NCBI RefSeq assembly: GCF_001956215.1
Contig: NZ_MRTQ01000016.1
Span: forward strand, 1 to 64,000
Reading direction: 5' to 3'
DNA length: 64,000 nucleotides
DNA from: Paenibacillus sp. FSL R5-0490
Lineage (GTDB): Bacteria > Bacillota > Bacilli > Bacillales > Cytobacillaceae
A program made the translations under genes and the position numbers. Below are positions 17,409 to 26,316 of this stretch, one piece after another. The notes under the pieces are model-generated. The model was given only the letters and a program-made list of their open reading frames with translations. It did no database searches and was not told where the DNA came from. Position 1 is the first letter of the stretch. Every line of letters begins with the position of its first letter.

Positions 17409-17414
17409 TAAGAT

Positions 17415-17572
17415 AGGGATAATACACTTAACTTTATCAATACAATGCACATCTATATAAATTTACCACATAGCTTTCTCTTTTTCAATGGTATTTACAT
17501 AATTATTTGATTGCCTATTCCAAACTAGCCGTATTTAACGTTCCCAATGTTAAATACGGCTAGTTTTATTTT
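17415..17572 (+). ncRNA. candidate small RNA of about 155 nt
   Basis: The region is bounded by a near-consensus SigA promoter and an exceptionally strong terminator. It contains no ORF with a ribosome binding site; the longest ATG frame is 21 codons without RBS. Both flanking genes are on the minus strand, so the plus-strand promoter has no other purpose. The body is AU-rich. Promoter and terminator are seen; the RNA itself is inferred. Confidence 0.5.
17522..17572 (+). terminator. very strong intrinsic terminator of the candidate small RNA
   Basis: An 18-bp perfect stem (17522-17539 with 17549-17566), 9-nt loop GTTCCCAAT, then a T-rich tail. There is no T tract in the other direction, so it acts on the plus strand. 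Confidence 0.85.
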
Positions 17573-17634
17573 TTACCCCCTATTGATCCCTTTGCACTTA
17601 CAGTATTCTCATCACGCTTGTTGTTGTAAAGCAA

Positions 17635-17684
17635 GAAAAAAACTTGCTCAATTCGGCTAAGTTAATAGACGCGAGCAAGCTTTT
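17635..17684 (-). terminator. intrinsic terminator of the MHS transporter gene
   Basis: CTTGCTC / GAGCAAG stem followed on the minus strand by seven T. Confidence 0.7.
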
Positions 17685-17690
17685 AATGAT

Positions 17691-19160
17691 TTAGTGTTTT
17701 TGAAATAAGCTGGTCAGCAGCCCCTTGTCCAGGCTGCGTTTTCCTGTTTGCTTTGTCTCATCATGCCACCAGTAGGCTTTTTCAGGGTTCTTAAGAACTT
17801 CCTTTATCTCACTCGGATGTTCAACGACTGGAGCCGATCCTCGAAGCGACCTGCCTGCAGTCTCTCTTACAAACAGAGTAACAACTACTATTCCGAATGC
17901 ACACATACCCATCAGATAAAATGCCGGTACCATTTTATTATCAGTTACACTCACCAGCCATGCCACAAGCAGCGGTGTCGTTCCTCCAAAAAGTGATGTC
18001 GCCGTATTATATGTGATGGCAAGTGCACCGTAACGCACTTTGGTGAAGAATAAAGACGGCAGGGTAGCCGGCAAGGACCCCTGCAGGGTGGACAGCAGCG
18101 CACCCAGAATCAGCAATCCAAAAAAGGCCGCATAAATATTGCCTGAACGAACCAGCATGAATGCAGGTATACTTAGTACTATTGCCCCCAATAAGCCTGC
18201 TTTCAATATTCTGTTCCTGCCATATCGATCACTTAAATGTCCCATTGTTAAAACCATTGGAACCATCGCAATCATAACAAGCACAAGAAGCAATAAACCT
18301 TTTTGTTCACTGTAGCCAAGCTCTTCTGACATATATGATGGCATATACGTAAGAACGGTGTAACTCATTACATTGTAAAAAATAACGATTGATGTGCAAA
18401 TCAATAGTGCCTTCCAATGCTCAGCAAAAATCTCTCTTAAAGAGGAATGTTCTTTTCTTTCTTCTATAGTTTGATTCATCGCTTCAAATGCTGGAGTTTC
18501 ATCCAAATGATTACGGAAGTAGAAACCAATAATGCCAAGTGGAGCAGCAATAAAGAAAGGTATTCTCCAGCCCCATTCCACCATTGTCTCACTTCCAAGA
18601 ATAGATGTCAGCAGGGTTACAAGGCCGGCACCCGCAATAAACCCTACCAGTGTCCCAACCTCTAATCCACTTGCCATAAAGCTGCGTTTTTTATCGGGAG
18701 TGGTCTCTGCAATGTAGGTCATTGCCCCCGCATACTCACCGCCAGTCGAGAAACCTTGAACAAGTCTGGCTACTAGCAATAAGACCTGGGCAGTAATCCC
18801 AATTGCTGCAAAACCGGGTATTAAACCAATACTAAGGGTGGCAGCCGACATCAGAATCATGGTGATGGCCAGAACATTCTTCCGGCCGATGCGGTCACCC
18901 ATCATTCCAAAGAACATCCCTCCGAGCGGCCGTGCTATAAAAGCCACTGCAAATGTAGCAAAAGCATATATAAGCTGAAAGGATGGATCAATTTCCGGGA
19001 AAAAAACTTTTCCAATTGTAACAGCTAAGAAGGAATAAATACCAAAATCAAACCACTCCATCGCATTCCCGATCGATGTTCCCATCATAGATTTTTTAGC
19101 GACACTGCTGTCTATTACTGAAATATCTTTTTTCTCTAAGTCTCTTGGTTGTTTATTCAC
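17691..19160 (-). CDS. MFS transporter, metabolite:H+ symporter (MHS/ProP-like) family
   Basis: 489 residues, twelve transmembrane helices. GNAMEWFDFGIYSFLAVTIGKVFFP at the first helix and RPLGGMFFGMMGDRIGRKNVL in loop 2-3 identify the MHS group, whose members take up proline/betaine, alpha-ketoglutarate or other organic solutes with protons. Substrate unknown. The start is GTG with AGGAGGG five nt upstream; the ORF extends further but through the RBS. A C-terminal soluble tail of about 60 residues, including a KEVLKNPEKAYWWHDE stretch, resembles the extended tail of osmosensing ProP only in position. Confidence 0.88.
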   Translation of the reverse strand: MNKQPRDLEKKDISVIDSSVAKKSMMGTSIGNAMEWFDFGIYSFLAVTIGKVFFPEIDPSFQLIYAFATFAVAFIARPLGGMFFGMMGDRIGRKNVLAITMILMSAATLSIGLIPGFAAIGITAQVLLLVARLVQGFSTGGEYAGAMTYIAETTPDKKRSFMASGLEVGTLVGFIAGAGLVTLLTSILGSETMVEWGWRIPFFIAAPLGIIGFYFRNHLDETPAFEAMNQTIEERKEHSSLREIFAEHWKALLICTSIVIFYNVMSYTVLTYMPSYMSEELGYSEQKGLLLLVLVMIAMVPMVLTMGHLSDRYGRNRILKAGLLGAIVLSIPAFMLVRSGNIYAAFFGLLILGALLSTLQGSLPATLPSLFFTKVRYGALAITYNTATSLFGGTTPLLVAWLVSVTDNKMVPAFYLMGMCAFGIVVVTLFVRETAGRSLRGSAPVVEHPSEIKEVLKNPEKAYWWHDETKQTGKRSLDKGLLTSLFQKH

Positions 19161-19462
19161 ATTTTCCCTCCTGAACAATTAATAGATAAATTGCTTAATA
19201 GTTTTTTCCCTATCTTTCAACTGCCAAACAATACAAATATTGGTAATTAATTCAAATGCTTATGTCTATACCTTCGATAAGGCTGTACATCTATTAATTT
19301 ATGTGAATTCTAAAACACTTATATCTTCTCTTCTCTAATCTGCCCAATCAGCTATTCCAGCCAAAAATAGTGTACTTTTCTGGTTTTTAGTGCTTAGACA
19401 TATGTTAGGGTAATACATATAGGGATGAGTCCCTTGTTAAAAAAAATAAAGGAGGCCTCGTC

Positions 19463-19492
19463 ATGATTATCAAGTGGATTCGGCACAGATAA
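19463..19492 (+). pseudogene. nine-codon stub with strong RBS, resembling the start of a DUF4937/YdbC-type gene
   Basis: AAAGGAGG is ideally spaced before an ATG reading MIIKWIRHR and then TAA. MIIKWI is the usual N-terminus of small DUF4937 monooxygenase-fold proteins, so this looks like the surviving head of such a gene. Apart from this, I see nothing else in the 410-nt gap before the hydrolase gene. Confidence 0.35.
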
Positions 19493-19573
19493 TGAACAGG
19501 GGCAGTCCTATGCTCCGGAAACAATCTGATCTGCGATATTTAAATCAGTGATACGATAATACGGAGGTAAAAT

Positions 19574-20413
19574 ATGAGTGAGCAAATAATGAAAATAAAC
19601 AATGTGGATATATGTACAGAGAGTTTTGGAAACTCCAAGGATCCAGCAATTCTTTTGATCATGGGCGCAATGTCTTCACTGGACTGGTGGGACGAAGATT
19701 TCTGTCTCCGTCTGGCTGATCAGGGGAGATTTGTTATTCGGTACGATCATCGGGATCTGGGAAGATCGACCACTTATGAACCCGGGACTTCCAATTATAC
19801 AATAACGGACTTGGCTGACGATGCGGCAGGCGTACTGGATGCTTATCATATTGACCAGGCCCATATCGTCGGCATGTCCATGGGCGGATTAACCGGACAG
19901 ATTCTTGCCTTAAGATATCCGGCCCGTGTATTGACACTTACACTTATCGCATCAAGTGTATTTGGAACTGAGATGGAAAAACTGCCGCCAATGGATCAGA
20001 ACATCCTGGATTACCACGCGAAGAGCGCTTCCATCGATTGGTCGGATCGGGATGCGGCTATTCCTTATCTCGCGGGAGGATGGAAAACACTAGCCGGCTC
20101 CAAGCCTTTCGAACAGGAAAGAATGAATAAACTTGCAGCAAGAGAAGCAGACCGCGCCAATCAGCTGCCAAGCAGATTTAACCATGCCCTGCTGCAGGGC
20201 GGAGAAGAATATTACGATAGAATGGATGAGATCCGCGTACCAGTTCTCATTATTCATGGAACAGAAGACCCGGCCCTCCCATATGAGCACGGACTTACCC
20301 TTAAAAAAGCCATCCCTCATTCTGAATTGCTGACACTTGTTGGAACTGGCCATGAGATTCATAGTGAAGACTGGGATCAGATTATAGATTCTGTTGTAAA
20401 GCACAGTTCTTGA
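19574..20413 (+). CDS. alpha/beta hydrolase (RdmC-like esterase)
   Basis: 279 residues with the full alpha/beta-hydrolase set: oxyanion region LLIMGAMSSLDWW, DHRDLGRS, nucleophile elbow GMSMGG (Ser about 102), a late acid in IIHGTEDPALPYEHG, and the catalytic His in GTGHEIH. It resembles aclacinomycin methylesterase-type hydrolases, a broad group with unknown natural substrates. RBS ACGGAGG. Single gene followed by a terminator. Confidence 0.87.
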   Translation: MSEQIMKINNVDICTESFGNSKDPAILLIMGAMSSLDWWDEDFCLRLADQGRFVIRYDHRDLGRSTTYEPGTSNYTITDLADDAAGVLDAYHIDQAHIVGMSMGGLTGQILALRYPARVLTLTLIASSVFGTEMEKLPPMDQNILDYHAKSASIDWSDRDAAIPYLAGGWKTLAGSKPFEQERMNKLAAREADRANQLPSRFNHALLQGGEEYYDRMDEIRVPVLIIHGTEDPALPYEHGLTLKKAIPHSELLTLVGTGHEIHSEDWDQIIDSVVKHSS

Positions 20414-20439
20414 TAAAAGAATAGTTAAGAAAAGTTTAA

Positions 20440-20487
20440 AGCCCAATTTCCCAATAATTATTAATGAGAAATTGGGCTGCTTTTTTT
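20440..20487 (+). terminator. intrinsic terminator of the hydrolase gene
   Basis: AGCCCAATTTC / GAAATTGGGCT, 11 bp, then seven T. Confidence 0.88.
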
Positions 20488-20516
20488 ACAATTACGAGAT
20501 TAATAGACCCCTGCTA

Positions 20517-20945
20517 CTAATGGACCGGAATCAAGGCTTCAGCACATTTAATACTTTCTTTTAAGTAAACAGGCGCTTTCGGGTGATGTAAAATCTCTTC
20601 AGTAGTTAACCAAAACACCTCTTCGACCTCATCGGAACATAAAGGTAATGCATCACCAGATTCATATTCGCATAGAAAAACAATATCTACTACATTATGA
20701 TTAGTATCTGTTACGAAAGAAGTACTGTGTACATAAGTTAAACGGTCTTTTACTTTTACACCGACTTCCTCTAAAATTTCACGCTTTACAGTTCTTTCTA
20801 AAATATTTGATGAATTTCCTTCTAAATCCACCTTTCCTCCAACAAGGGAAAGCAAACCACCTGCATGTTCCTCTTTTTTACTTCTTTCAACAATGAGCCA
20901 CTTGTCATTTTTCCTTATAGCTCCTTCTACATTTACAATGAACAT
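20517..20945 (-). CDS. NUDIX hydrolase
   Basis: 142 residues. The NUDIX box is GGKVDLE...REILEEVGV near residues 36-63, with about five extra residues between its first Glu and REILEE compared with the textbook spacing. It would hydrolyse a nucleoside diphosphate linked to another moiety using Mg. The start is the ATG behind GGGAGG; the longer frame lacks an RBS. It follows the VOC gene by 57 nt and is likely co-transcribed. Confidence 0.83.
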   Translation of the reverse strand: MFIVNVEGAIRKNDKWLIVERSKKEEHAGGLLSLVGGKVDLEGNSSNILERTVKREILEEVGVKVKDRLTYVHSTSFVTDTNHNVVDIVFLCEYESGDALPLCSDEVEEVFWLTTEEILHHPKAPVYLKESIKCAEALIPVH

Positions 20946-21002
20946 TTTAAGCCTCCCGCTCATAAATTTCACTTTCCATAATAAATAGAAGCAGACCACG
21001 TT

Positions 21003-21401
21003 TTATAAAGGAGCAATTAATTCAGCTTTAATTCGATCAGGATCTTCGAAATAGACTGCGTAATGAGCAGTTCCTCCCGCAAAAGGATGCTTGTTTTTAT
21101 AAAGGATATTGACCCCTTTAGCCTCTAATACATTCGTTATTTCATCAACGTGAAGCCGTGATTCAGCATAAAATGCCAGATGATTCAGCCCCACTCGGCA
21201 TCTATGATATGGAATTTCAAGAAAGCGTTCCTCTGCCTGCACAAAGACAATGTAGGTTTCACCTAGTCTCCAGCTTTGTCCGAATTCCCACTTTTGAAAA
21301 GATACATATCCTAACTCCTCGAGAAACCACCCCCAAAATTCGGATGACCTTTCCAAATTTGATACGTACAGCTCGATATGATGGAGCAACCCCTTTGACA
21401 A
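21003..21401 (-). CDS. VOC (glyoxalase-fold) family protein
   Basis: 132 residues. It begins KGLLHHIELYVSNLERSSEFWGWFLEELGY, an unusually clear glyoxalase N-motif with a potential metal His. A central Glu/His region follows (HRCRVGLNHLAFYAES), and AHYAVYFEDPDRIKAELIAP closes the fold with a ligand Glu. Likely a lyase or dioxygenase of unknown substrate. The start is TTG, placed by AGGAGGTG. It is the first gene of a pair with the NUDIX hydrolase. Confidence 0.85.
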   Translation of the reverse strand: MSKGLLHHIELYVSNLERSSEFWGWFLEELGYVSFQKWEFGQSWRLGETYIVFVQAEERFLEIPYHRCRVGLNHLAFYAESRLHVDEITNVLEAKGVNILYKNKHPFAGGTAHYAVYFEDPDRIKAELIAPL

Positions 21402-21553
21402 ATACACACCTCCTGCTGAATAAACTTCCAAAATAAAAATAAGCTGCTATGATAGCTGCTTATCAAATAATCAATTACCTAACCTACTATTTCTACTTCT
21501 TTTTCAATTCCCCTTTGTTTAACTAACGCTCCCGTTTATTGGATAAGAAAAGA

Positions 21554-22060
21554 TTATTTTTTAGAAAGATTTTTTAACCACTGTCCATTCCAATGAAAAT
21601 ATAATTCACTATTTTTTCTATGTAAAAATAAATCTTTAGGATAAGGTAAAGCAAGTTCAGGCATATTAATTGGATTAAAATATTGAAGTTCAGCCGTTTC
21701 ATTATCTATTGGGTTTAGTTCACCACTTTGAATAATGCAGTCAAACATAAAGACGTTATACTCAACTTGATGACCATTGGGATATTGGTAGCGAAAGTCT
21801 TTACCACCAAATACACCTAATAAATTTTTGGGAACAACATATAATCCTGTCTCTTCCCATACTTCCCGAACAACTGCTTCGGCAGGTGCTTCTCCAAGTT
21901 CAATTGCACCAGCAGGAAGACTCCACTGCTCGCCATTTCCTTTGTTTTGTAATAAAATTTCTCCAAAATCGTTTCGCACAATCCCAGCTACACTTGGCAT
22001 AAAGATTAGTTCGTTACCGACTTTTTCTCGGAGTTTTTTATAATAATCGGACATCCCCAT
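21554..22060 (-). CDS. NUDIX hydrolase
   Basis: 168 residues. The canonical NUDIX box GAIELGEAPAEAVVREVWEETGL stands near residues 50-72, followed by conserved-looking FRYQYPNGHQVEYNVFMFDC. This resembles the ADP-ribose/mutator type found in many copies in Bacillus. Substrate unknown. RBS AAGGTGG. Separate transcription unit from the VOC-NUDIX pair. No promoter is obvious in the 190 nt upstream. Confidence 0.87.
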   Translation of the reverse strand: MGMSDYYKKLREKVGNELIFMPSVAGIVRNDFGEILLQNKGNGEQWSLPAGAIELGEAPAEAVVREVWEETGLYVVPKNLLGVFGGKDFRYQYPNGHQVEYNVFMFDCIIQSGELNPIDNETAELQYFNPINMPELALPYPKDLFLHRKNSELYFHWNGQWLKNLSKK

Positions 22061-22252
22061 TTTCTAACCACCTTGAGTAATTAATTTCTTAATAAATTCT
22101 CTCCGATGTAAAAATCACCTGTTTTTCTTCAACTACCCGTTTTTCCATTAGAAAAATGTTGCCTAAGACAGCATTAACTTGAACTCCTTAATAATTTATG
22201 TATAAAATTTATATTACAATCAACGGGTCTAGCCTCTTTTATTAGAAACGAA

Positions 22253-23137
22253 TTATTCCCTGGCAAAAAACTTAGGATCAATTTGGTCAATCACAAAAGC
22301 AGCATCATAAAAATACCTCATATCAAGCTTATCTCCATATGTTAGTTCCGTTTGACTTTCTTTTACATAAACTATCCAATCCTTTTCAATTTCACTAATG
22401 TTCTTTCCGTATATTTCTTCTATTTTAGAAGCTAAGTCTTCTTTGTTGTAAATTCCCTCAAACTTTTCCAATCCATATGTATCAATTAAATAGGTGACAA
22501 AAGAAGCTGAATGTATATAGCCCATCCATTGAAGGGTGTACTCTTCTTGGTTTGTAAGAGGGGGACGAAAGTAGGCATCGTCCTGGTTTAGATCTATCAA
22601 TTTGCTAATTGGAATTGATTTATTGATGTCGAAAAAGTACTTCATAATCTTATGAGAGTGTGATTTTTGTTTCCCGTGCTTATCTTCCATATAAGTAGCA
22701 AAACCCTCTTGCGTCAAATAGCCCATACCTGAATCAAAGTTGTTCCCATAACCAAGTAAAGAATGTGTCAGTTCATGGACAAGGGGATATTGATTTTCCT
22801 TAATGGAATAAAGTTTGAGTTCCGATCTCAACCCCCATGATGCTTGATTACCTTCATTAAGAAATACATTTATTCGCTCGGATGGAGCATAATCAGTATG
22901 AATTGAGTTCTGAATATCATCATATGCATTAAGGAGTTCTTCTTTTATAAATTCTACTTTTTCTTGCGGAACCTTTATTGTATTAAAGATCTTAAAGGTT
23001 ATTTTACCATCTGCTGTAACGACAGTATTTTCTTCATTTTTTTCTTTTTTTACTTTTTCTTCAGGAACAGCTGCATCTCGAGTGCATGCTGTTAATAAAA
23101 ATATTGATATGAGACAGAAGACCCTAAATCTAAGCAT
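22253..23137 (-). CDS. lipoprotein with a gluzincin-type zinc protease motif
   Basis: 294 residues. A lipoprotein signal ends LLTAC (Cys about 18), so the protein is anchored outside the membrane. HELTH near residue 120 with a downstream Glu in LTQEGFATYME matches the HExxH...E site of Peptidase_MA-like metalloproteases. The rest is alpha-helical. The start is ATG with AGAGGTGG; the longer frame is not supported. The protein target is unknown. Confidence 0.8.
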   Translation of the reverse strand: MLRFRVFCLISIFLLTACTRDAAVPEEKVKKEKNEENTVVTADGKITFKIFNTIKVPQEKVEFIKEELLNAYDDIQNSIHTDYAPSERINVFLNEGNQASWGLRSELKLYSIKENQYPLVHELTHSLLGYGNNFDSGMGYLTQEGFATYMEDKHGKQKSHSHKIMKYFFDINKSIPISKLIDLNQDDAYFRPPLTNQEEYTLQWMGYIHSASFVTYLIDTYGLEKFEGIYNKEDLASKIEEIYGKNISEIEKDWIVYVKESQTELTYGDKLDMRYFYDAAFVIDQIDPKFFARE

Positions 23138-23332
23138 TTTATCCACCTCTGGAAAAACAGTATTTTCCAAATATACGGAATTAAAATCTGAAAGTTTCAT
23201 TTTTGATAAAAAATACAACTATCTAGTTGAGTTCAACTCCAATTTGTTTCTAAATTTTTTCTAAAACACTTCTAATTTACTTTTATTAACACCTCTTTTA
23301 ACAAATCTCCCTCGATTGTTTAAATAGAAAAA

Positions 23333-23353
23333 AAGCTGCCTGATTAGCAGCTT
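23333..23353 (-). terminator. intrinsic terminator of the alpha/beta hydrolase gene
   Basis: AAGCTGC / GCAGCTT with a T tract on the minus strand. Confidence 0.7.
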
Positions 23354-23361
23354 ACCTAGAA

Positions 23362-24084
23362 CTACTTCTCAATTAACTTTTTTATCGCGCTGACCACCAA
23401 TTCCGGTTCGTCATTTTGTATATAGTGAGCACTGTTTTCAGCAATGACCAATTCGCCATCTGAGGATATTTCAAGAATCTCTCTCTGCATTTCATTCCAT
23501 AACTTTTGGGATTCCATAGAATAATGAGCTTTCTTACCCGCTGAAAGAACAATTAATGGTACATTTAATTGTTGTCTCGTGTCTTTTAACTGCTTTAGAC
23601 TTTCCATAAATTCATCATAATTTCCTTCGTAAACGAATTGCTTGTTATATGCTTGCTGAAAATCTTGTGACATAGCAGGGAGAAAACGTTCTCTGTAATC
23701 TTCGGGAGTAGAGTCAATCAAGACTAGTCCACACACTTCATTTGGATATTCTGCAGCAAACATCCGCATATTAACTCCACCAAATGAATGACCTGCTAAT
23801 ATGTAGGGAGGCTTAATCTTGGCTTCATTTAGCAGTTCCTTTAATTCTTTTACCATTTCACGGCTTGTTCTGGGATTAGAGCTTGATTCACTTTTTCCAA
23901 GTCCAGCTCTGTCATAAATTAGTACACGAGAAAGCATTGAAATCTCCCTTAATACTGAATTCCAGGCCTTAGAGTAGTCTCCATATCCAGCATCCATGAT
24001 AACTGTTGGTTTTCCGCTATTTTCTCCCACTAATCTAGCGTATAGTGTACATTTACTTATAGGTATAAACATTTCCTTATCCAT
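23362..24084 (-). CDS. alpha/beta hydrolase
   Basis: 240 residues, alpha/beta-hydrolase fold. MDAGYGDYSKAWNSVL gives the oxyanion region, YDRAGLGKSESS follows, the nucleophile elbow is GHSFGG (Ser about 98) and the catalytic His lies in ENSAHYIQND. It is probably a small-molecule esterase. Upstream lies a 14-bp palindrome. A 54-bp copy of its codons 180-200 region survives at 25328-25382, evidence of an earlier duplication. Confidence 0.85.
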   Translation of the reverse strand: MDKEMFIPISKCTLYARLVGENSGKPTVIMDAGYGDYSKAWNSVLREISMLSRVLIYDRAGLGKSESSSNPRTSREMVKELKELLNEAKIKPPYILAGHSFGGVNMRMFAAEYPNEVCGLVLIDSTPEDYRERFLPAMSQDFQQAYNKQFVYEGNYDEFMESLKQLKDTRQQLNVPLIVLSAGKKAHYSMESQKLWNEMQREILEISSDGELVIAENSAHYIQNDEPELVVSAIKKLIEK

Positions 24085-24107
24085 CAGTTCATTCCTCTCA
24101 TTTTGCC

Positions 24108-24121
24108 AACTAACGTTAGTT
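24108..24121 (-). promoter_or_regulatory. palindrome, possible operator
   Basis: AACTAACGTTAGTT is a perfect 14-bp palindrome about 25 nt before the hydrolase start codon. No regulator gene is adjacent, so the role is speculative. Confidence 0.3.
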
Positions 24122-24343
24122 AAAATTTAACAATATTAAAACTATTATTCAACTATCCTCCCCGTTAGTAACATAAAGCCACCTGGCTTGGCATCTTAAC
24201 ATTTAATGAATGATGTCTGGTCCCCTACCGACTTTAAAGCTTAAGGCACTTATTTTAAGTAAAGTCTACTAATTGTGCTGCTGTATACCTATTCATTTTC
24301 TTTCGTTCATGTGTATTATTTTATTTATGGGAGGTATGTGCAA

Positions 24344-25237
24344 ATGAAAATTGAGCGCTTATCAAATGGAAGAGTAGAAGATTTTTTAAATTACTGCAGG
24401 ATTCATAAAGGAGCAGTTGATTCTTCCTTTTTATATGAGGATGATTTAAAACAATTTCAGAATACTGAAGAGAACCCAGCCTATTTAGCAATTGATGAAA
24501 ATGGGAAAGTAAAAGCAGCCGCTTCCTTGATTATGGATGAATATGCGAAACGCGGGCGGAAATCAAGATTCCGCATTTTCCACTCTGAGATTGAAGATAT
24601 TGATGTTTATAAAGGCTTAATGAACCAATTGTTGAAGTATAAAGAAGGCTACGATAAATATTTTATATTTATACCACTTGATAATAAGAAGCTGCAAAGT
24701 AAACTATCACAATTACAATTTTCAGCAGAACGGTACTCGTTTATCCTTTTACGAGATCATTCACCGGTTGCGTCAGTAAATTTTCCGGAAAACTATGAAA
24801 TCAAAAATTATGAATCAGGGAAGGACGAAGAAAACTGGTGTATGGTCCGAAACACTGGTTTCGCTAAGCTTAAAGGGAGCGAAACACCAATGAGCCCGGA
24901 CCAAGTAAAGAAAATGATGGCTTCTGATGACTATCTTGATGGCGGGGCCATGATACTCTACCATTATGAAAGGCCGGTTGGAGTGGTGAAATGTTCCGAC
25001 GATGAATATGATGATATTCAGACAATGAATATCGGGTCTCTTGCCTTGATTCCAGAGTACCAAGGTATAGGATTAGGAAGAATGCTTCTGCGGAAAGCTC
25101 TGCAGTTTGGATTAGACCAGTAATACAAACAAATATATTTATCTGTAAATGGAGAAAATGAGCAAGCAAAATCATTGTATGTGCAAGAAGGATTTAAAGA
25201 AGCAGAAGGTTTTGTGTGTTACTCTTTCCATTTTTAA
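24344..25237 (+). pseudogene. two-domain GNAT acetyltransferase broken by an in-frame TAA
   Basis: The frame starts behind GGAGGTATG and encodes two GNAT-like halves, with the acetyl-CoA loop in LIPEYQGIGLGRMLLRKALQF. Directly after FGLDQ comes TAA (25121-25123). The same frame then continues for 37 codons with the expected GNAT tail (YKQIYLSVNGENEQAKSLY, EGFKEAEGFVCYSF) to a second TAA. One base change from AAA, GAA or CAA would explain the stop. The shortened 259-residue product lacks the last two strands and is probably inactive. Confidence 0.85.
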
Positions 25238-25247
25238 ATACTTAAAC

Positions 25248-25300
25248 AAAAATATGGCAGTCTGGAATTTTAACAAGAGGGTCCGGCTGTCATATTTTTT
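25248..25300 (+). terminator. intrinsic terminator of the GNAT gene
   Basis: AAAATATGGCAG / CTGTCATATTTT stem with one mismatch and a T tract. Confidence 0.6.
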
Positions 25301-25327
25301 CCGGCCTTAATGTTGCAGCCTGCTATT

Positions 25328-25382
25328 CATTTCACTCCATAACTTTTGGGTTCCATAGAATAATGAGCTTTCTTACCCGCTG
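25328..25382 (-). pseudogene. fragment duplicated from the alpha/beta hydrolase gene
   Basis: About 54 nt match 23488-23543 with one substitution and one single-base deletion. It is an internal piece of the hydrolase gene without start or end. Confidence 0.8.
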
Positions 25383-25401
25383 TAAAATAAGAGCCAGCGA
25401 T

Positions 25402-25692
25402 TTATTTTTTAAATGATAGCCCTTCTTCTTCTAAGGAGGTTCTCATAATAGGCAGGGAAGCTGGTCCAATACCATGCAGTTTTAATATTTCTTTTTCTGT
25501 GTAATTTGATAGTTTTTCCAAAGTGTCTATTCCTTCGAATACCAATGCATTCCTTGCAGGGGCACTGAGATTTGAAAGGAAGCCGCTTTTTGGTTTATTC
25601 TCTTTATCACAGGCAGGGCAGCTTTTACACTCACTAGTTTTGTAAAATTTATGTCCCTTTTCACAAATCCTTAAACTTTTACCTGCTGCCAA
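25402..25692 (-). CDS. zinc-ribbon protein with RNA polymerase alpha C-terminal-like (HhH) domain
   Basis: 96 residues. The N-terminal CEKGHKFYKTSECKSCPAC gives four Cys in a zinc-ribbon layout. The C-terminal half (SAPARNALVFEGIDTLEKL ... HGIGPASLP) follows the helix-hairpin-helix fold of the RNA polymerase alpha-CTD. Proteins with this arrangement are annotated as DNA-binding in Bacilli, function untested as far as I know. TTG start behind GGGGGA. It stands alone. Confidence 0.78.
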   Translation of the reverse strand: MAAGKSLRICEKGHKFYKTSECKSCPACDKENKPKSGFLSNLSAPARNALVFEGIDTLEKLSNYTEKEILKLHGIGPASLPIMRTSLEEEGLSFKK

Positions 25693-25866
25693 GATAATTC
25701 CCCCAATCCTAGTCTAATCACGTATATTATGAATCGCATATTCATTTTATAAACTATTCGTATTTACCGCCACCCTACTCCTTAGGAATTTAACCTCATT
25801 GCTCAAAATATTTTAAATAAGATTTATTTTCCCCAATACCAAGCTACACCAAGACTGACTGCCTCT

Positions 25867-26283
25867 TTAAATCAGTTCTTCCTCTGCCCTAATCAGATTT
25901 CTGCTGATATAGTCAGTCAAAAAGTCTCGATCTTCGGGAAACGATAACTCTAAGGTTCTTAATTCCTCAATACTCTTCCAGGCAATCTCATAAATTAATT
26001 GATCAGGATCCTGAATGGCTGCTTTTCCTCCAATAATCTCCACTTCAAAATATCTTACTTCCCCGCTGCAACTCACTTTATTGAAAATAGGCCGTATAAC
26101 CTTCACCTCAAACCCTGTTTCTTCCCTTACCTCCCTGATACAGCATTCTTCAAACGTTTCTCCTTCTTCCAAACCGCCTGAAGGAACAGACCAGCGTTTT
26201 GGTTCATCTGCTGTCCCCTGCAATACCATGAGGACCTTATCCCCTCTAATGCAAACTCCCGCCGAACCAAGCCACTTATGCAT
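25867..26283 (-). CDS. NUDIX hydrolase
   Basis: 138 residues. The NUDIX box GGLEEGETFEECCIREVREETGF near residues 36-58 is complete, followed by FEVEIIGG and a basic/acidic tail. It is a third member of this superfamily within 6 kb. It would cleave a nucleoside-diphosphate derivative. RBS is only moderate (GAGAGTG). It may be co-transcribed with the 128-residue protein upstream, with a 33-nt gap. Confidence 0.87.
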   Translation of the reverse strand: MHKWLGSAGVCIRGDKVLMVLQGTADEPKRWSVPSGGLEEGETFEECCIREVREETGFEVKVIRPIFNKVSCSGEVRYFEVEIIGGKAAIQDPDQLIYEIAWKSIEELRTLELSFPEDRDFLTDYISRNLIRAEEELI

Positions 26284-26316
26284 TTTAACACTCTCTTATC
26301 TCTTACTTTTAATAAA

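Noticed and set aside
17443..17508. 21-codon ATG frame inside the candidate small RNA
   Set aside because: No ribosome binding site and no similarity; kept as non-coding.
25121..25123. Stop-codon readthrough or Sec in the GNAT gene
   Set aside because: The codon is TAA, not TGA, with no downstream structure; a simple nonsense mutation fits.
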